A DNA stretch of 64,000 nt from Porphyrobacter sp. AAP60 (lineage in GTDB: Bacteria > Pseudomonadota > Alphaproteobacteria > Sphingomonadales > Sphingomonadaceae), in NCBI RefSeq assembly GCF_001296025.1, contig NZ_LJHV01000002.1, positions 496,001 to 560,000 of the forward strand. Direction: 5' to 3'. A model generated the notes under the pieces. The model searched no databases and was not told the origin of the DNA. It was given only the letters and a program-made list of their open reading frames with translations. This document shows positions 50,823 through 59,032 of this stretch, piece after piece. Position 1 is the stretch's first letter; every line of letters starts with the position of its first letter. Made by a program: the position numbers and the translations under genes.

Positions 50823-53138
50823 TCATGACAAACGCTGTTCGATTTCGCTTCGGATGGTTTCCAGCAGCGCCCTTTTGCACCGCGCCTGTTCGACTTCCTC
50901 GTCGATGATAGCGAGGAACACCGCCCGTTTGGCAGCGCGTACCATATCGGGGGAAATCCCTGCGCTGACGGTTGAGGCGACCAGATCGATCATCCGTTCC
51001 GCCCCGTGCAGCCGGCCCCACAGGTAATCGTTTTCTCGGTAATCGCGGCTGAAGAATGCTCCGAAATTGTAGAACTCGATTCCCCGCAGCGTGGCTGCTG
51101 TGCCACCTTCGCGGATCGAGAGTGCATCATCGGGCGAGATGCGATCAATCTTGACCGGGTTGAACTCGCTCAGGCCATCGCGCCGTGACAAGGTCAATGT
51201 GGCGACATCGTAAAACGGAAAGCCGAGATAGGTCAGCAGCATGCGCCGCTTGAGGATCTTGGGCATATCCTCCAGCGCGTCTATCAACAATTGTTCGGCG
51301 GCAAGATCGGTGGCGGGAAGCAAGCGTTCAGCCGCAAGGAAATCCAGCACTGCGCCCGGCGCTTTCACGGCATTGGCCGCAAGTTCGGCGAAGCGCGGTG
51401 ATTGCAGCACGGCTTCATCCGCACGGTAATACAGCGCAAGGATGCCATAAAGCCGGTCACGCGCACGATCGAGCGCATCATCGGAAATATCGGGGTCCAT
51501 CTCCCAATCGCGCGCCAGTTTGCGGGCGAGCAATTCGAGGCGGCGGATACGAAAGCCGGTATCGTGCGCACGGAAAAAGGCGATAGCCCCGATATTCGCG
51601 CCGCCATGTGCATCGGTCAGCCGGTCAAGCCCGCGCGCCTCCAGCTCGGTGCGCAAAGCGTGGACCACTGCGGCGTGATCCGCCTGCGCCTTGCCCGCAG
51701 CCTTCAGTGTCAGGCCCGCCAGTTTATCGAGAATACCGTCCAGCTTGGTCAGCGCATATGCACCGAAGGCATAGCCTGCCCGCTCTGCTGCAGCCTGCTG
51801 CGCCTTCGCCCGCCATCCGGCAAGCCGTTTTGGCGTGGGCCGATCAAGCAGGAAGGTATAGCCGAACAGCTTTTCCACCGCCTGTTCGATATCGGGCTGC
51901 AATTCGATCACGATCCGTTTCAGCCGCGCAGCATCGCGCGATTGCTGGGCGATGCGTTCCAGATCATCGCGGATCGGTTGTTCACGCGGGATGGTTGAAA
52001 GCGAGCCGAAGATTGCGCCGATGAAGCCGACGTCGCGGGTGCGATTGCCGGGGGCAGGGCCGCCGCCATCGGGGCGCGGATCGATGTAGACGAAGCGGCG
52101 GTCAACCTCGCGCTGGGCAGGACGGCCATGGAGCGCCGACAGGGCGGCGCCAAACGGCGCGTTGACCAGTACCGCGCCATCGATCAGCGCAACCCGGTCA
52201 AGCGTGCCGCGTTCGACATGGGCAGGCATGACCCGGTTCAGGAATGCGCCGCGACTGGCCCAATGGTGCCCTTCGTCCTCCGCGAGCTGGTCAATCTCGG
52301 CCAGGGTCAGCGGCGGGAAGGCACCGGGAAAGCTGGCCGTGGCACGCGCGGCCAGCACCAGTTCGAGCCGGTCAGCCAGCCCCTTTCCCGGATCATCGCC
52401 GACCCGCGCGCGGAAGGTGATCGGCAGGCGGTGTTCGGTCTCCTCCACCTGCGGGGGGGAATTCAAGCGCAGCGTTTCGGGATGGCCGCGAAAATCGGTG
52501 GCGGTCACCACCAGATCGACTGGATAGCCCGGTGGCAGCAGGGGCACTCCGTCACCCTCGGCCTCCATCCTCTCCAGCGCCTCGAAAAGCATTCCGGAAA
52601 AGCGGCTGCCCGAAAACGGCGGGCTGAACCACCGCCCGCGGATCAGGCGAGAAACCTTGCGGCGCACCTCTTCGCGGGTTTCAGGGGATACCGTGGCGCT
52701 CACTGCATTGCCCGGACGGCTGAGGAACCATTCGGCAATCGGCTGTGCCCACAGCTTGCCAAACCGCCATGCAGGCTCGGCATCGGGATCGGTCAGCTCG
52801 CTGACATCGGCATTGGCCAGCCACAGATCTGTCAGTGGTTCAAGGCTGTGTCCGGCATGGATCGCCTGCGCAAGGAAGATCGCGTTGATCCCGCCTGCGC
52901 TCGCACCGGTCAGGATATCGGGCAACACCCGCAGGCGCAAACCGGCATCCTGTTCGATCAGTCCGAGGAAATCACGGTAAGCGGCGGCCACCCTGTCCAG
53001 CGGTGTGGCAGAGGGGTGATGGAAGGCGCGGCTGGCACGGGCAAGGTGCCACACCTCCTTGGTGATGCCGTGCATATAGACCGCAAGGCTGACCCCGCCG
53101 TAACATACCAGAGCAAGGCGCAATTCCTTTTGGCGCAT
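50823..53138 (-). CDS. Patatin-like phospholipase
   Basis: A 771-residue protein of the long patatin-related type with DUF3376. An oxyanion-type RLALVCYGGVSLAVYMHGIT at the start leads to GASAGG with nucleophile S80 (the GxSxG motif), and a catalytic DG pair in VALIDGAVLVNAPFG (about residue 318). The remaining ~450 residues are a long helical region with several Pro-Glu and Arg-rich stretches. No signal peptide, so probably cytoplasmic or inner-membrane associated. Its role is unclear (lipid turnover or effector). Divergent from radA with 73 bp between. Confidence 0.88.
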   Translation of the reverse strand: MRQKELRLALVCYGGVSLAVYMHGITKEVWHLARASRAFHHPSATPLDRVAAAYRDFLGLIEQDAGLRLRVLPDILTGASAGGINAIFLAQAIHAGHSLEPLTDLWLANADVSELTDPDAEPAWRFGKLWAQPIAEWFLSRPGNAVSATVSPETREEVRRKVSRLIRGRWFSPPFSGSRFSGMLFEALERMEAEGDGVPLLPPGYPVDLVVTATDFRGHPETLRLNSPPQVEETEHRLPITFRARVGDDPGKGLADRLELVLAARATASFPGAFPPLTLAEIDQLAEDEGHHWASRGAFLNRVMPAHVERGTLDRVALIDGAVLVNAPFGAALSALHGRPAQREVDRRFVYIDPRPDGGGPAPGNRTRDVGFIGAIFGSLSTIPREQPIRDDLERIAQQSRDAARLKRIVIELQPDIEQAVEKLFGYTFLLDRPTPKRLAGWRAKAQQAAAERAGYAFGAYALTKLDGILDKLAGLTLKAAGKAQADHAAVVHALRTELEARGLDRLTDAHGGANIGAIAFFRAHDTGFRIRRLELLARKLARDWEMDPDISDDALDRARDRLYGILALYYRADEAVLQSPRFAELAANAVKAPGAVLDFLAAERLLPATDLAAEQLLIDALEDMPKILKRRMLLTYLGFPFYDVATLTLSRRDGLSEFNPVKIDRISPDDALSIREGGTAATLRGIEFYNFGAFFSRDYRENDYLWGRLHGAERMIDLVASTVSAGISPDMVRAAKRAVFLAIIDEEVEQARCKRALLETIRSEIEQRLS

Positions 53139-53211
53139 GACCGGACCCTAGCCCGCAATCATCGGGGAATGCAATTGCGTTCGACTTCTGTTCTCGTTAC
53201 AGAATCGCGCC

Positions 53212-54579
53212 ATGGCGAAAACGAAGCGGCGATATGTGTGTCAGGAATGCGGCTCGGTCTCGCCGCGCTGGCAGGGGCAATGCGCCGATTGCGGGCAATG
53301 GAACACGCTGGTGGAGGATGTGCCTGCCACGGTATTTTCCCAAAAGCATGATCTTTCGCGCGGGGGCAGGGCGGTGGCGTTCGAGCCGCTGAATGCGCCG
53401 ACCAAACTGCCGGTCAGGAAATCGACCGGCATGGCAGAATTTGACCGCGCACTTGGCGGCGGGCTGGTTCCCGGCAGCGCGGTGCTGCTGGGCGGCGATC
53501 CCGGCATCGGCAAATCCACTCTGCTGCTGCAATGCGCCGCCACCATCGCGCGGGGCGGCAATGATGTCGTCTATGTCAGCGGAGAAGAGGCAGCGGGGCA
53601 GGTGCGCCTGCGCGCAAGCCGCATGGGGGTGGCCGATGCGCCGATCCGGCTCGCTTCGGAAACGTCGGTGCGCGATATCCTTACGACGCTGGGCGACGGA
53701 GATCCGCCCGCGCTGCTGGTGATCGATTCGATCCAGACGATGCATTCCGATACAATCGAAGGCGCGCCCGGCACGGTCAGTCAGGTACGCGGCTGCGCGC
53801 TGGAACTGATCCGTTATGCCAAGGAAACAGGTTGCGCGGTGGTGCTGGTTGGCCATGTCACCAAAGACGGCACGATCGCCGGCCCGCGTGTGCTGGAACA
53901 CATGGTCGACGTGGTGATGAGCTTCGAAGGTGAACGCAGCCACCAGTACCGCATCCTGCGCGCTCTCAAGAACCGCTTTGGCGCGGTGGATGAAATTGGT
54001 GTATTCGCCATGGCGACAGAGGGGCTTGAGGAAGTTGCCAACCCGTCGCTGCTGTTCCTTTCGGGCCGCGATATGCCGCTGGCTGGCAGCGCGGTCTTCC
54101 CCGCACTGGAAGGCACGCGCCCGGTGCTGGTCGAGATTCAGGCGCTGATCGTGCGGCTGCAATCGGGCGCAACCCCGCGCCGCGCGGTGGTGGGGTGGGA
54201 TAGCGGGCGGCTGGCAATGCTGCTCGCCGTGCTCGAATCGCGCTGCGGACTGAACTTTTCCTCGGCCGAGGTGTATCTGAATATCGCCGGCGGTTATCGG
54301 CTGACCGATCCGGCAGCAGACCTAGCGGTGGCCGCCGCGCTGGTATCCGCGCTGGCTGACAAACCCTTGCCGGACAAGGCGGCGTGGTTCGGCGAAATCA
54401 GTCTGGCCGGGGAGATTCGCCCCGTCGCCCACGCCCCGTTGCGCCTGCGCGAAGCGGCCAAACTGGGCTTTACGCGCTGCTATGGCCCGGCAGGTGCCGC
54501 CGCCGGATCGCCCGATGCGGATTATCGCGGGCTTGCTGCACTTGCGAACCTCGTTGACCAGGTGATTGGCAACGCATAA
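53212..54579 (+). CDS. radA: DNA repair protein RadA
   Basis: A 455-residue RecA-like ATPase. N-terminal zinc finger (C10, C13, C24, C27 in VCQECGSV and QGQCADCG), Walker A GGDPGIGKST at residues 94-103, the signature LKNRFGAVDEIGVFAM and a C-terminal Lon-like domain. It promotes branch migration in homologous recombination and natural transformation. radA-cvpA adjacency is conserved in alphaproteobacteria. ComF, elsewhere in this window, also links to transformation. Confidence 0.96.
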   Translation: MAKTKRRYVCQECGSVSPRWQGQCADCGQWNTLVEDVPATVFSQKHDLSRGGRAVAFEPLNAPTKLPVRKSTGMAEFDRALGGGLVPGSAVLLGGDPGIGKSTLLLQCAATIARGGNDVVYVSGEEAAGQVRLRASRMGVADAPIRLASETSVRDILTTLGDGDPPALLVIDSIQTMHSDTIEGAPGTVSQVRGCALELIRYAKETGCAVVLVGHVTKDGTIAGPRVLEHMVDVVMSFEGERSHQYRILRALKNRFGAVDEIGVFAMATEGLEEVANPSLLFLSGRDMPLAGSAVFPALEGTRPVLVEIQALIVRLQSGATPRRAVVGWDSGRLAMLLAVLESRCGLNFSSAEVYLNIAGGYRLTDPAADLAVAAALVSALADKPLPDKAAWFGEISLAGEIRPVAHAPLRLREAAKLGFTRCYGPAGAAAGSPDADYRGLAALANLVDQVIGNA

Positions 54580-54590
54580 TCACCGCTCCC

Positions 54591-55136
54591 ATGGCAATCC
54601 TCGATGTCCTCATTCTCATCATCGTCGCCGTTGCGGCGATTGGCGGCTTCATGCGCGGGCTTGTGCAGGAGGTGCTCTCGCTTGCATCCTGGGTGCTCGC
54701 TGCGTTCAGCGTGCATTTCCTCCATCCGTTGCTGCTTGAAGGACTGAACGGGGTCTACACCGCAGAGCCAACCTCATCGCTACTGGCCTTCGCGATGCTG
54801 CTTTTGATCCCCTATGCGGCGATGAAGGTTATCACAGGCAATGCCAGCGCTGCATCTGATGGCGCAATCCTTGGCCCGATCGACCGGGTGCTCGGCTTCG
54901 GATTCGGCGCCATCAAGGGCGCGCTGATCGCGGCATTCGGATTCACTGTGCTGGTGATGGGCTTTGATGACAGCTGGGGCTACAAGGGCCGGCCGACGTG
55001 GATCACAACCGCGCGCACCTATACGGCCGCCGATGCTGCTTCGCGCCAACTGGTGCCAAAGATTGCCGTGCGGCGTGAACAATTGCGCCGCGATTCCGAA
55101 GCGCAGGAGGCCGCTGCGGCCAGAGCCGGGGGCTGA
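54591..55136 (+). CDS. CvpA family membrane protein
   Basis: A 181-residue protein with four membrane segments. LDVLILIIVAVAAIGGFMRG LVQEVLSLASWVLAAFSVHF is the CvpA signature, and GPIDRVLGFGFGAIKGALIA is its second conserved box. CvpA is linked to colicin V production and envelope homeostasis. It starts 11 bp after radA and is followed directly by the IscU-like gene. The usual purF is not next. Confidence 0.9.
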   Translation: MAILDVLILIIVAVAAIGGFMRGLVQEVLSLASWVLAAFSVHFLHPLLLEGLNGVYTAEPTSSLLAFAMLLLIPYAAMKVITGNASAASDGAILGPIDRVLGFGFGAIKGALIAAFGFTVLVMGFDDSWGYKGRPTWITTARTYTAADAASRQLVPKIAVRREQLRRDSEAQEAAAARAGG

Positions 55137-55577
55137 TTGCCCGTGGCAGCGCCAGCTTCAACCAAACTTTATTCGTCCGCCTTGCTGGCGCTGGCGGCGG
55201 ATCTGTCGCGATTTCCCTTTGCCGAAGATTTGCCGCTGCGGGCCGAAGCGCGGTCAAGAACCTGCGGCAGCGTGATCACGCTGGGCCTTGCGTTGGACGA
55301 ACACGGGTTGATCGCGCGCACCGGAATGCGGGTGAGCGCCTGCGCCATCGGGCAGGCTTCTGCGGCCTTGTTGGCGCAGGGGGTCACGGGCACCGCACCG
55401 GGGCAGGTGCGGCAGACCGCCAGCGGACTTTCGGCGTGGCTGGCGGGGGAGGGCGAACTGCCGCACTGGCCCGGGATCGAGGCACTCGCCCCGGCGCGCG
55501 ATCACCCCGGCCGCCACGGCGCACTGATGTTGCCGTGGAATGCCGCGTGCGAGGCGCTTTCAACCGGCGCGGCCTGA
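55137..55577 (+). CDS. IscU/NifU-like iron-sulfur scaffold protein
   Basis: A 146-residue protein related to IscU/SufU: GSVITLGLALDEHGLIARTG, then MRVSACAIGQASAALLAQGV. Three cysteines take the scaffold positions (C43 in RTCGS, C69 in SACAIG, C138 in NAACEA), but the Asp that usually follows the first Cys (CGD) is Ser, which may affect cluster release. The start is TTG at 55137, or GTG at 55143. It follows cvpA without a gap. No isc or suf genes nearby, so it could act on a specific client. Confidence 0.8.
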   Translation: MPVAAPASTKLYSSALLALAADLSRFPFAEDLPLRAEARSRTCGSVITLGLALDEHGLIARTGMRVSACAIGQASAALLAQGVTGTAPGQVRQTASGLSAWLAGEGELPHWPGIEALAPARDHPGRHGALMLPWNAACEALSTGAA

Positions 55578-55631
55578 CGCTAGGGACAAAGCCAAGAGGT
55601 CGCCCGCTGGGGCATAGGGGATAAACGGGAC

Positions 55632-57263
55632 ATGGCTGAAGCGCAGGCGCTCGCGGATCGCGAGCCGAGCGATAAGGAAATCCGGCTGGTGATCGGTGCA
55701 TCCAGCGCTGGCACCATCTTCGAATGGTATGATTTCTTCATCTACGGCACGCTCGCCTACATCCTCAAAGATGCCTTTTACGCCACCGACAATGAAACGC
55801 TGGGGCTGCTCCTGGTGTGGTCAACCTTTGCGGTCGGCTTTGCCTTTCGCCCGCTGGGCGCAGTGCTGTTCGGTTTTTTGGGGGACAGGCTGGGGCGCAA
55901 ATACACCTTCCTTGTCACGGTAACCCTGATGGGGATCGCCACGGCAGGCGTCGGCCTGATCCCCACGGTGGACAGCATCGGCATGGCCGCGCCGATTATC
56001 GTGATCGCGCTGCGTGTGCTGCAAGGGCTGGCGCTCGGCGGCGAATATGGCGGCGCGGCAATCTATGTTGCCGAACATGCACCGCCCGAAAAGCGGGGGT
56101 TCTACACCAGCTTCATTCAGGCGAGCGTGGCGGGCGGATTTGTGCTGTCGATCATCGTGGTGCTGGCTTGCCGTTTCCTGATCCCGCAAGACGCGTTCGA
56201 GGCGTGGGGCTGGCGGGTGCCGTTTCTGCTGTCGATCATCCTGCTCGGCATTTCGCTTTGGATGCGGCTGAAACTGTCGGAAAGTCCGGTGTTCCAGGCG
56301 ATGAAGGCGGCAGGGGAAACCTCGGGCAATCCCTTTGTCGAAAGCATGACCTACCCCGGCAATCCCAAGCGGCTGTTCGTGGCGCTGTTCGGCATCACCG
56401 GCATCCTGACCACGATCTGGTACACGGCGTTCTTTTCCGGGATGAGCTTCCTGCGCGGGCCGATGCATGTCGATGATCTGACGGTGGAGCTGATCCTGCT
56501 TGTGTCTGGCTTGATCGTGATGAGTTTCTATATCTTTGTCGGCAAATGGTCTGACAGGGTCGGGCGCAAGCTGCCGATCATCATCGGCGCTGCGCTGACA
56601 CTCGCGCTGCTGTTCCCGCTGTTCTGGCTGATGGGCAGTTTTGCCAACCCGCAACTGGCCGAGGCGGCAGAACGTACGCCGATTGTGGTCAGCGGGCCGG
56701 AATGCCGCACCGATCCCTTCGCCGAACTGTTCCAGCGCGATCAGACCCCTTGCGGCAAAGTGCTGGAAACGCTGACCGCCTCCGGCGTGCCATACACGCT
56801 GACCCCGGGTGATGCGTTGGCACTGAGCGCGGGCGGCAATGCAATCACGATCGACCCGGCGTGGTTTGGAGATGGTGCGGCGCGGCGGGACGGCATTCGC
56901 GCGGCCTTGGGGCAGTACGGGTTCGATTTCGCCAAGCAGCAACCGCCGCTGGCGAACGTCATCGGGATTGTCGCAGTACTTCTGGCGTTGGGCGTGCTGT
57001 CTGCGCTGACCTATGGATCGGTCGCGGCTCTGCTCAGCGAAATGTTCCCGCCACGTATCCGCTATTCCTCGATGTCCATTCCCTACCACATCGGCGCCGG
57101 TTATCTGGGTGGCTTCCTGCCGCTGATCGCAGGGGTGATCGTGGCGCGCACCGGCGATATCTATGCCGGGCTGTGGTACACATGGGCCGTGGTGGCCTTC
57201 GGCCTGCTGGTGGCCTGGTGGGGCATTCCGGGCGGGCCGCCGAAAGATTTCGCAGATGGCTGA
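55632..57263 (+). CDS. MHS-family MFS transporter with large extramembrane insert
   Basis: A 543-residue metabolite:H+ symporter-type protein. MHS signatures: GTIFEWYDFFIYGTLAYILK, GDRLGRKYTFLVTVTLMGIA and ALRVLQGLALGGEYGGAAIY. Residues ~335-438 form an insert between TM segments containing ECRTDPFAELFQRDQTPCGK and an alpha/beta-like stretch, absent from ProP-type members. The final TMs follow. The insert, facing one side of the membrane, may bind the substrate. It overlaps alr by 8 bp, so transporter and racemase are co-expressed; an amino-acid-related substrate is plausible. Confidence 0.9.
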   Translation: MAEAQALADREPSDKEIRLVIGASSAGTIFEWYDFFIYGTLAYILKDAFYATDNETLGLLLVWSTFAVGFAFRPLGAVLFGFLGDRLGRKYTFLVTVTLMGIATAGVGLIPTVDSIGMAAPIIVIALRVLQGLALGGEYGGAAIYVAEHAPPEKRGFYTSFIQASVAGGFVLSIIVVLACRFLIPQDAFEAWGWRVPFLLSIILLGISLWMRLKLSESPVFQAMKAAGETSGNPFVESMTYPGNPKRLFVALFGITGILTTIWYTAFFSGMSFLRGPMHVDDLTVELILLVSGLIVMSFYIFVGKWSDRVGRKLPIIIGAALTLALLFPLFWLMGSFANPQLAEAAERTPIVVSGPECRTDPFAELFQRDQTPCGKVLETLTASGVPYTLTPGDALALSAGGNAITIDPAWFGDGAARRDGIRAALGQYGFDFAKQQPPLANVIGIVAVLLALGVLSALTYGSVAALLSEMFPPRIRYSSMSIPYHIGAGYLGGFLPLIAGVIVARTGDIYAGLWYTWAVVAFGLLVAWWGIPGGPPKDFADG

Positions 57264-58311
57264 TTCCAGCCTGGTCTTGCCCCCCTCCAGCCTTCGCTTG
57301 ACTGCCGACAGGGGTGCCCTTGCTGCTAATTGGGTGGCGCTTGATGCCGTTTCGGGTGGTGCCAAAGCGGGCGCAGCGGTCAAGGCTGATTGCTATGGCC
57401 TCGGTATCGACGCTTGCGTGCCGGTGCTGCGGGATGCGGGATGCGAGACGTTCTTCGTCGCGCATTGGAGCGAGGTTGCGGCGGTCAGCGCTCACGTCCC
57501 ACCTGCACAAGTTGCTGTCTTGCATGGCGTTTTGAACGAAGCCGAATGTGCCTATGCCCGCGCCACCGGAGCGGTGCCGGTGATCAATTCGCTCGAACAA
57601 GCTGCGCTGTGGCAAGCCGGCGGGGGCGGGCCGTGTCACCTGATGATCGACACCGGGATCAACCGTCTGGGCATTGCGCCGAGTGACGCAAATCAGGAAA
57701 TAATTTCATCGCTCGATATCGACATTCTGATGAGTCACCTTGCCAGCGCTGATGAAGATAGCCCGATGAACCCGCGCCAGCTGGACGCATTTCGGGCGGC
57801 ACGCGGCACTATCGCCCATCGCCGCGCGAGCCTCGCCAACAGCGCCGGAATTGCCTTGGGCAAGGATTACGCCTTTGATCTTACACGTCCCGGCATCGCG
57901 CTTTACGGCGGAGTGCCGCGCGGCGAACTATCCGATATGATCCGCCCCGTGGCGCAGGTCGAGGCGGCGATACTCCAGACCCGGACACTCGAAGCAGGCG
58001 AAAGCGTCGGCTACAACGGCACCTTCACCGCGTCCACTTCGATGAAGGTTGGCACGGTTTCGGTAGGTTATGCCGATGGCTTCCTGCGCATGCGCGGCCC
58101 CGGCAATGCCTGTTTTCACAATGGCCGCAGATTGCCGATCCTCGGCAAAGTGTCGATGGATATGGTGGTCGTCGATCTGGCAGCGGCACCCGATCTTGCC
58201 GCAGGCGACTGGCTGACCGTGCCGTGGGACATCAATGCTGCTGCACCGCAAAATGGCCTGTCAGCCTACGAAATGCTGACTTCCATCGGCAAACGACTGC
58301 GCTGCAACTGA
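57256..58311 (+). CDS. alr: Alanine racemase
   Basis: A 351-residue PLP-dependent racemase making D-alanine for peptidoglycan. The PLP lysine is K43 in AAVKADCYGLG, the catalytic Tyr is in ESVGYNGTFTA, and LTRPGIALYGGVPRG and LPILGKVSMDMVVVDLAAAP match the family. The start at 57256 overlaps the transporter stop by 8 bp; a further upstream reading is inside the transporter. Followed by phaR at 84 bp. Confidence 0.95.
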   Translation: MADSSLVLPPSSLRLTADRGALAANWVALDAVSGGAKAGAAVKADCYGLGIDACVPVLRDAGCETFFVAHWSEVAAVSAHVPPAQVAVLHGVLNEAECAYARATGAVPVINSLEQAALWQAGGGGPCHLMIDTGINRLGIAPSDANQEIISSLDIDILMSHLASADEDSPMNPRQLDAFRAARGTIAHRRASLANSAGIALGKDYAFDLTRPGIALYGGVPRGELSDMIRPVAQVEAAILQTRTLEAGESVGYNGTFTASTSMKVGTVSVGYADGFLRMRGPGNACFHNGRRLPILGKVSMDMVVVDLAAAPDLAAGDWLTVPWDINAAAPQNGLSAYEMLTSIGKRLRCN

Positions 58312-58394
58312 CCTTTCTGCCCCGCCATATTGCACCGCAGCTTGTGCAGGTGCTAAGGCCATGTTCTGGGACACTATATCGGGATCAAAAAACA

Positions 58395-58970
58395 ATGGTC
58401 GGCAGGGCGAAAGCAGCGACGGGTGAAGCAGGCGATGCTATCACCATCAAGAAATACGCCAACCGGCGTCTTTATAACACTGCCTCGTCCAGTTATATCA
58501 CCTTGGAAGATCTGGCGAAAATGGTCCGCGACAACGTCGAGTTCCAGGTGCTCGATGCCAAGAGCGGGGATGACATCACCCATTCGATCCTGACGCAGAT
58601 CATCATGGATGAAGAATCCAATGGCGGGCAGATGCTGCCGGTCAGTTTCTTGCGCCAGTTGATCGGGATGTACGGCAATTCGATGCAATCGCTCATGCCT
58701 TCCTATCTTGAAGCCAGCATGGACAATTTCCGTCAGAACCAGTCGAAGATCCGCGAAGCCTTTGAAAAGGGCATGACAGCCAATCCGCTGTCAGCGCTGC
58801 ATGAAACCAATATGGCGATGATGCGCGCTGCGGCAGAAGCCTTCATGCCCGGCGTCGCGAAGCCCAAGGAAAGGCCCTCCGCGCCCGTCAGCGAAACGCG
58901 TGACGAGATCGCTTTGCTGCGCGAGCAGATGGCCGCGATGCAAAAGAAGCTGGACGATCTCAGCAAATAA
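58395..58970 (+). CDS. phaR: Polyhydroxyalkanoate synthesis repressor PhaR
   Basis: A 191-residue regulator. N-terminal PHB/PHA accumulation regulator DNA-binding domain: IKKYANRRLYNTASSSYITL EDLAKMVRDN VEFQVLDAKSGDDIT, then a phasin-like regulatory part ending with a coiled-coil helix (DEIALLREQMAAMQKKLDDL). It binds PHA granules and represses phasin genes. No phaC, phaA or phaB is in the window. The start at 58395 is preferred; the ORF to 58224 lies inside alr. Confidence 0.93.
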   Translation: MVGRAKAATGEAGDAITIKKYANRRLYNTASSSYITLEDLAKMVRDNVEFQVLDAKSGDDITHSILTQIIMDEESNGGQMLPVSFLRQLIGMYGNSMQSLMPSYLEASMDNFRQNQSKIREAFEKGMTANPLSALHETNMAMMRAAAEAFMPGVAKPKERPSAPVSETRDEIALLREQMAAMQKKLDDLSK

Positions 58971-59032
58971 GGCGAAGCGCGGCGGCCATTGCGGCAATTT
59001 GGCCGCGCCGTATCGAGCAGGAAGCAATCCCC

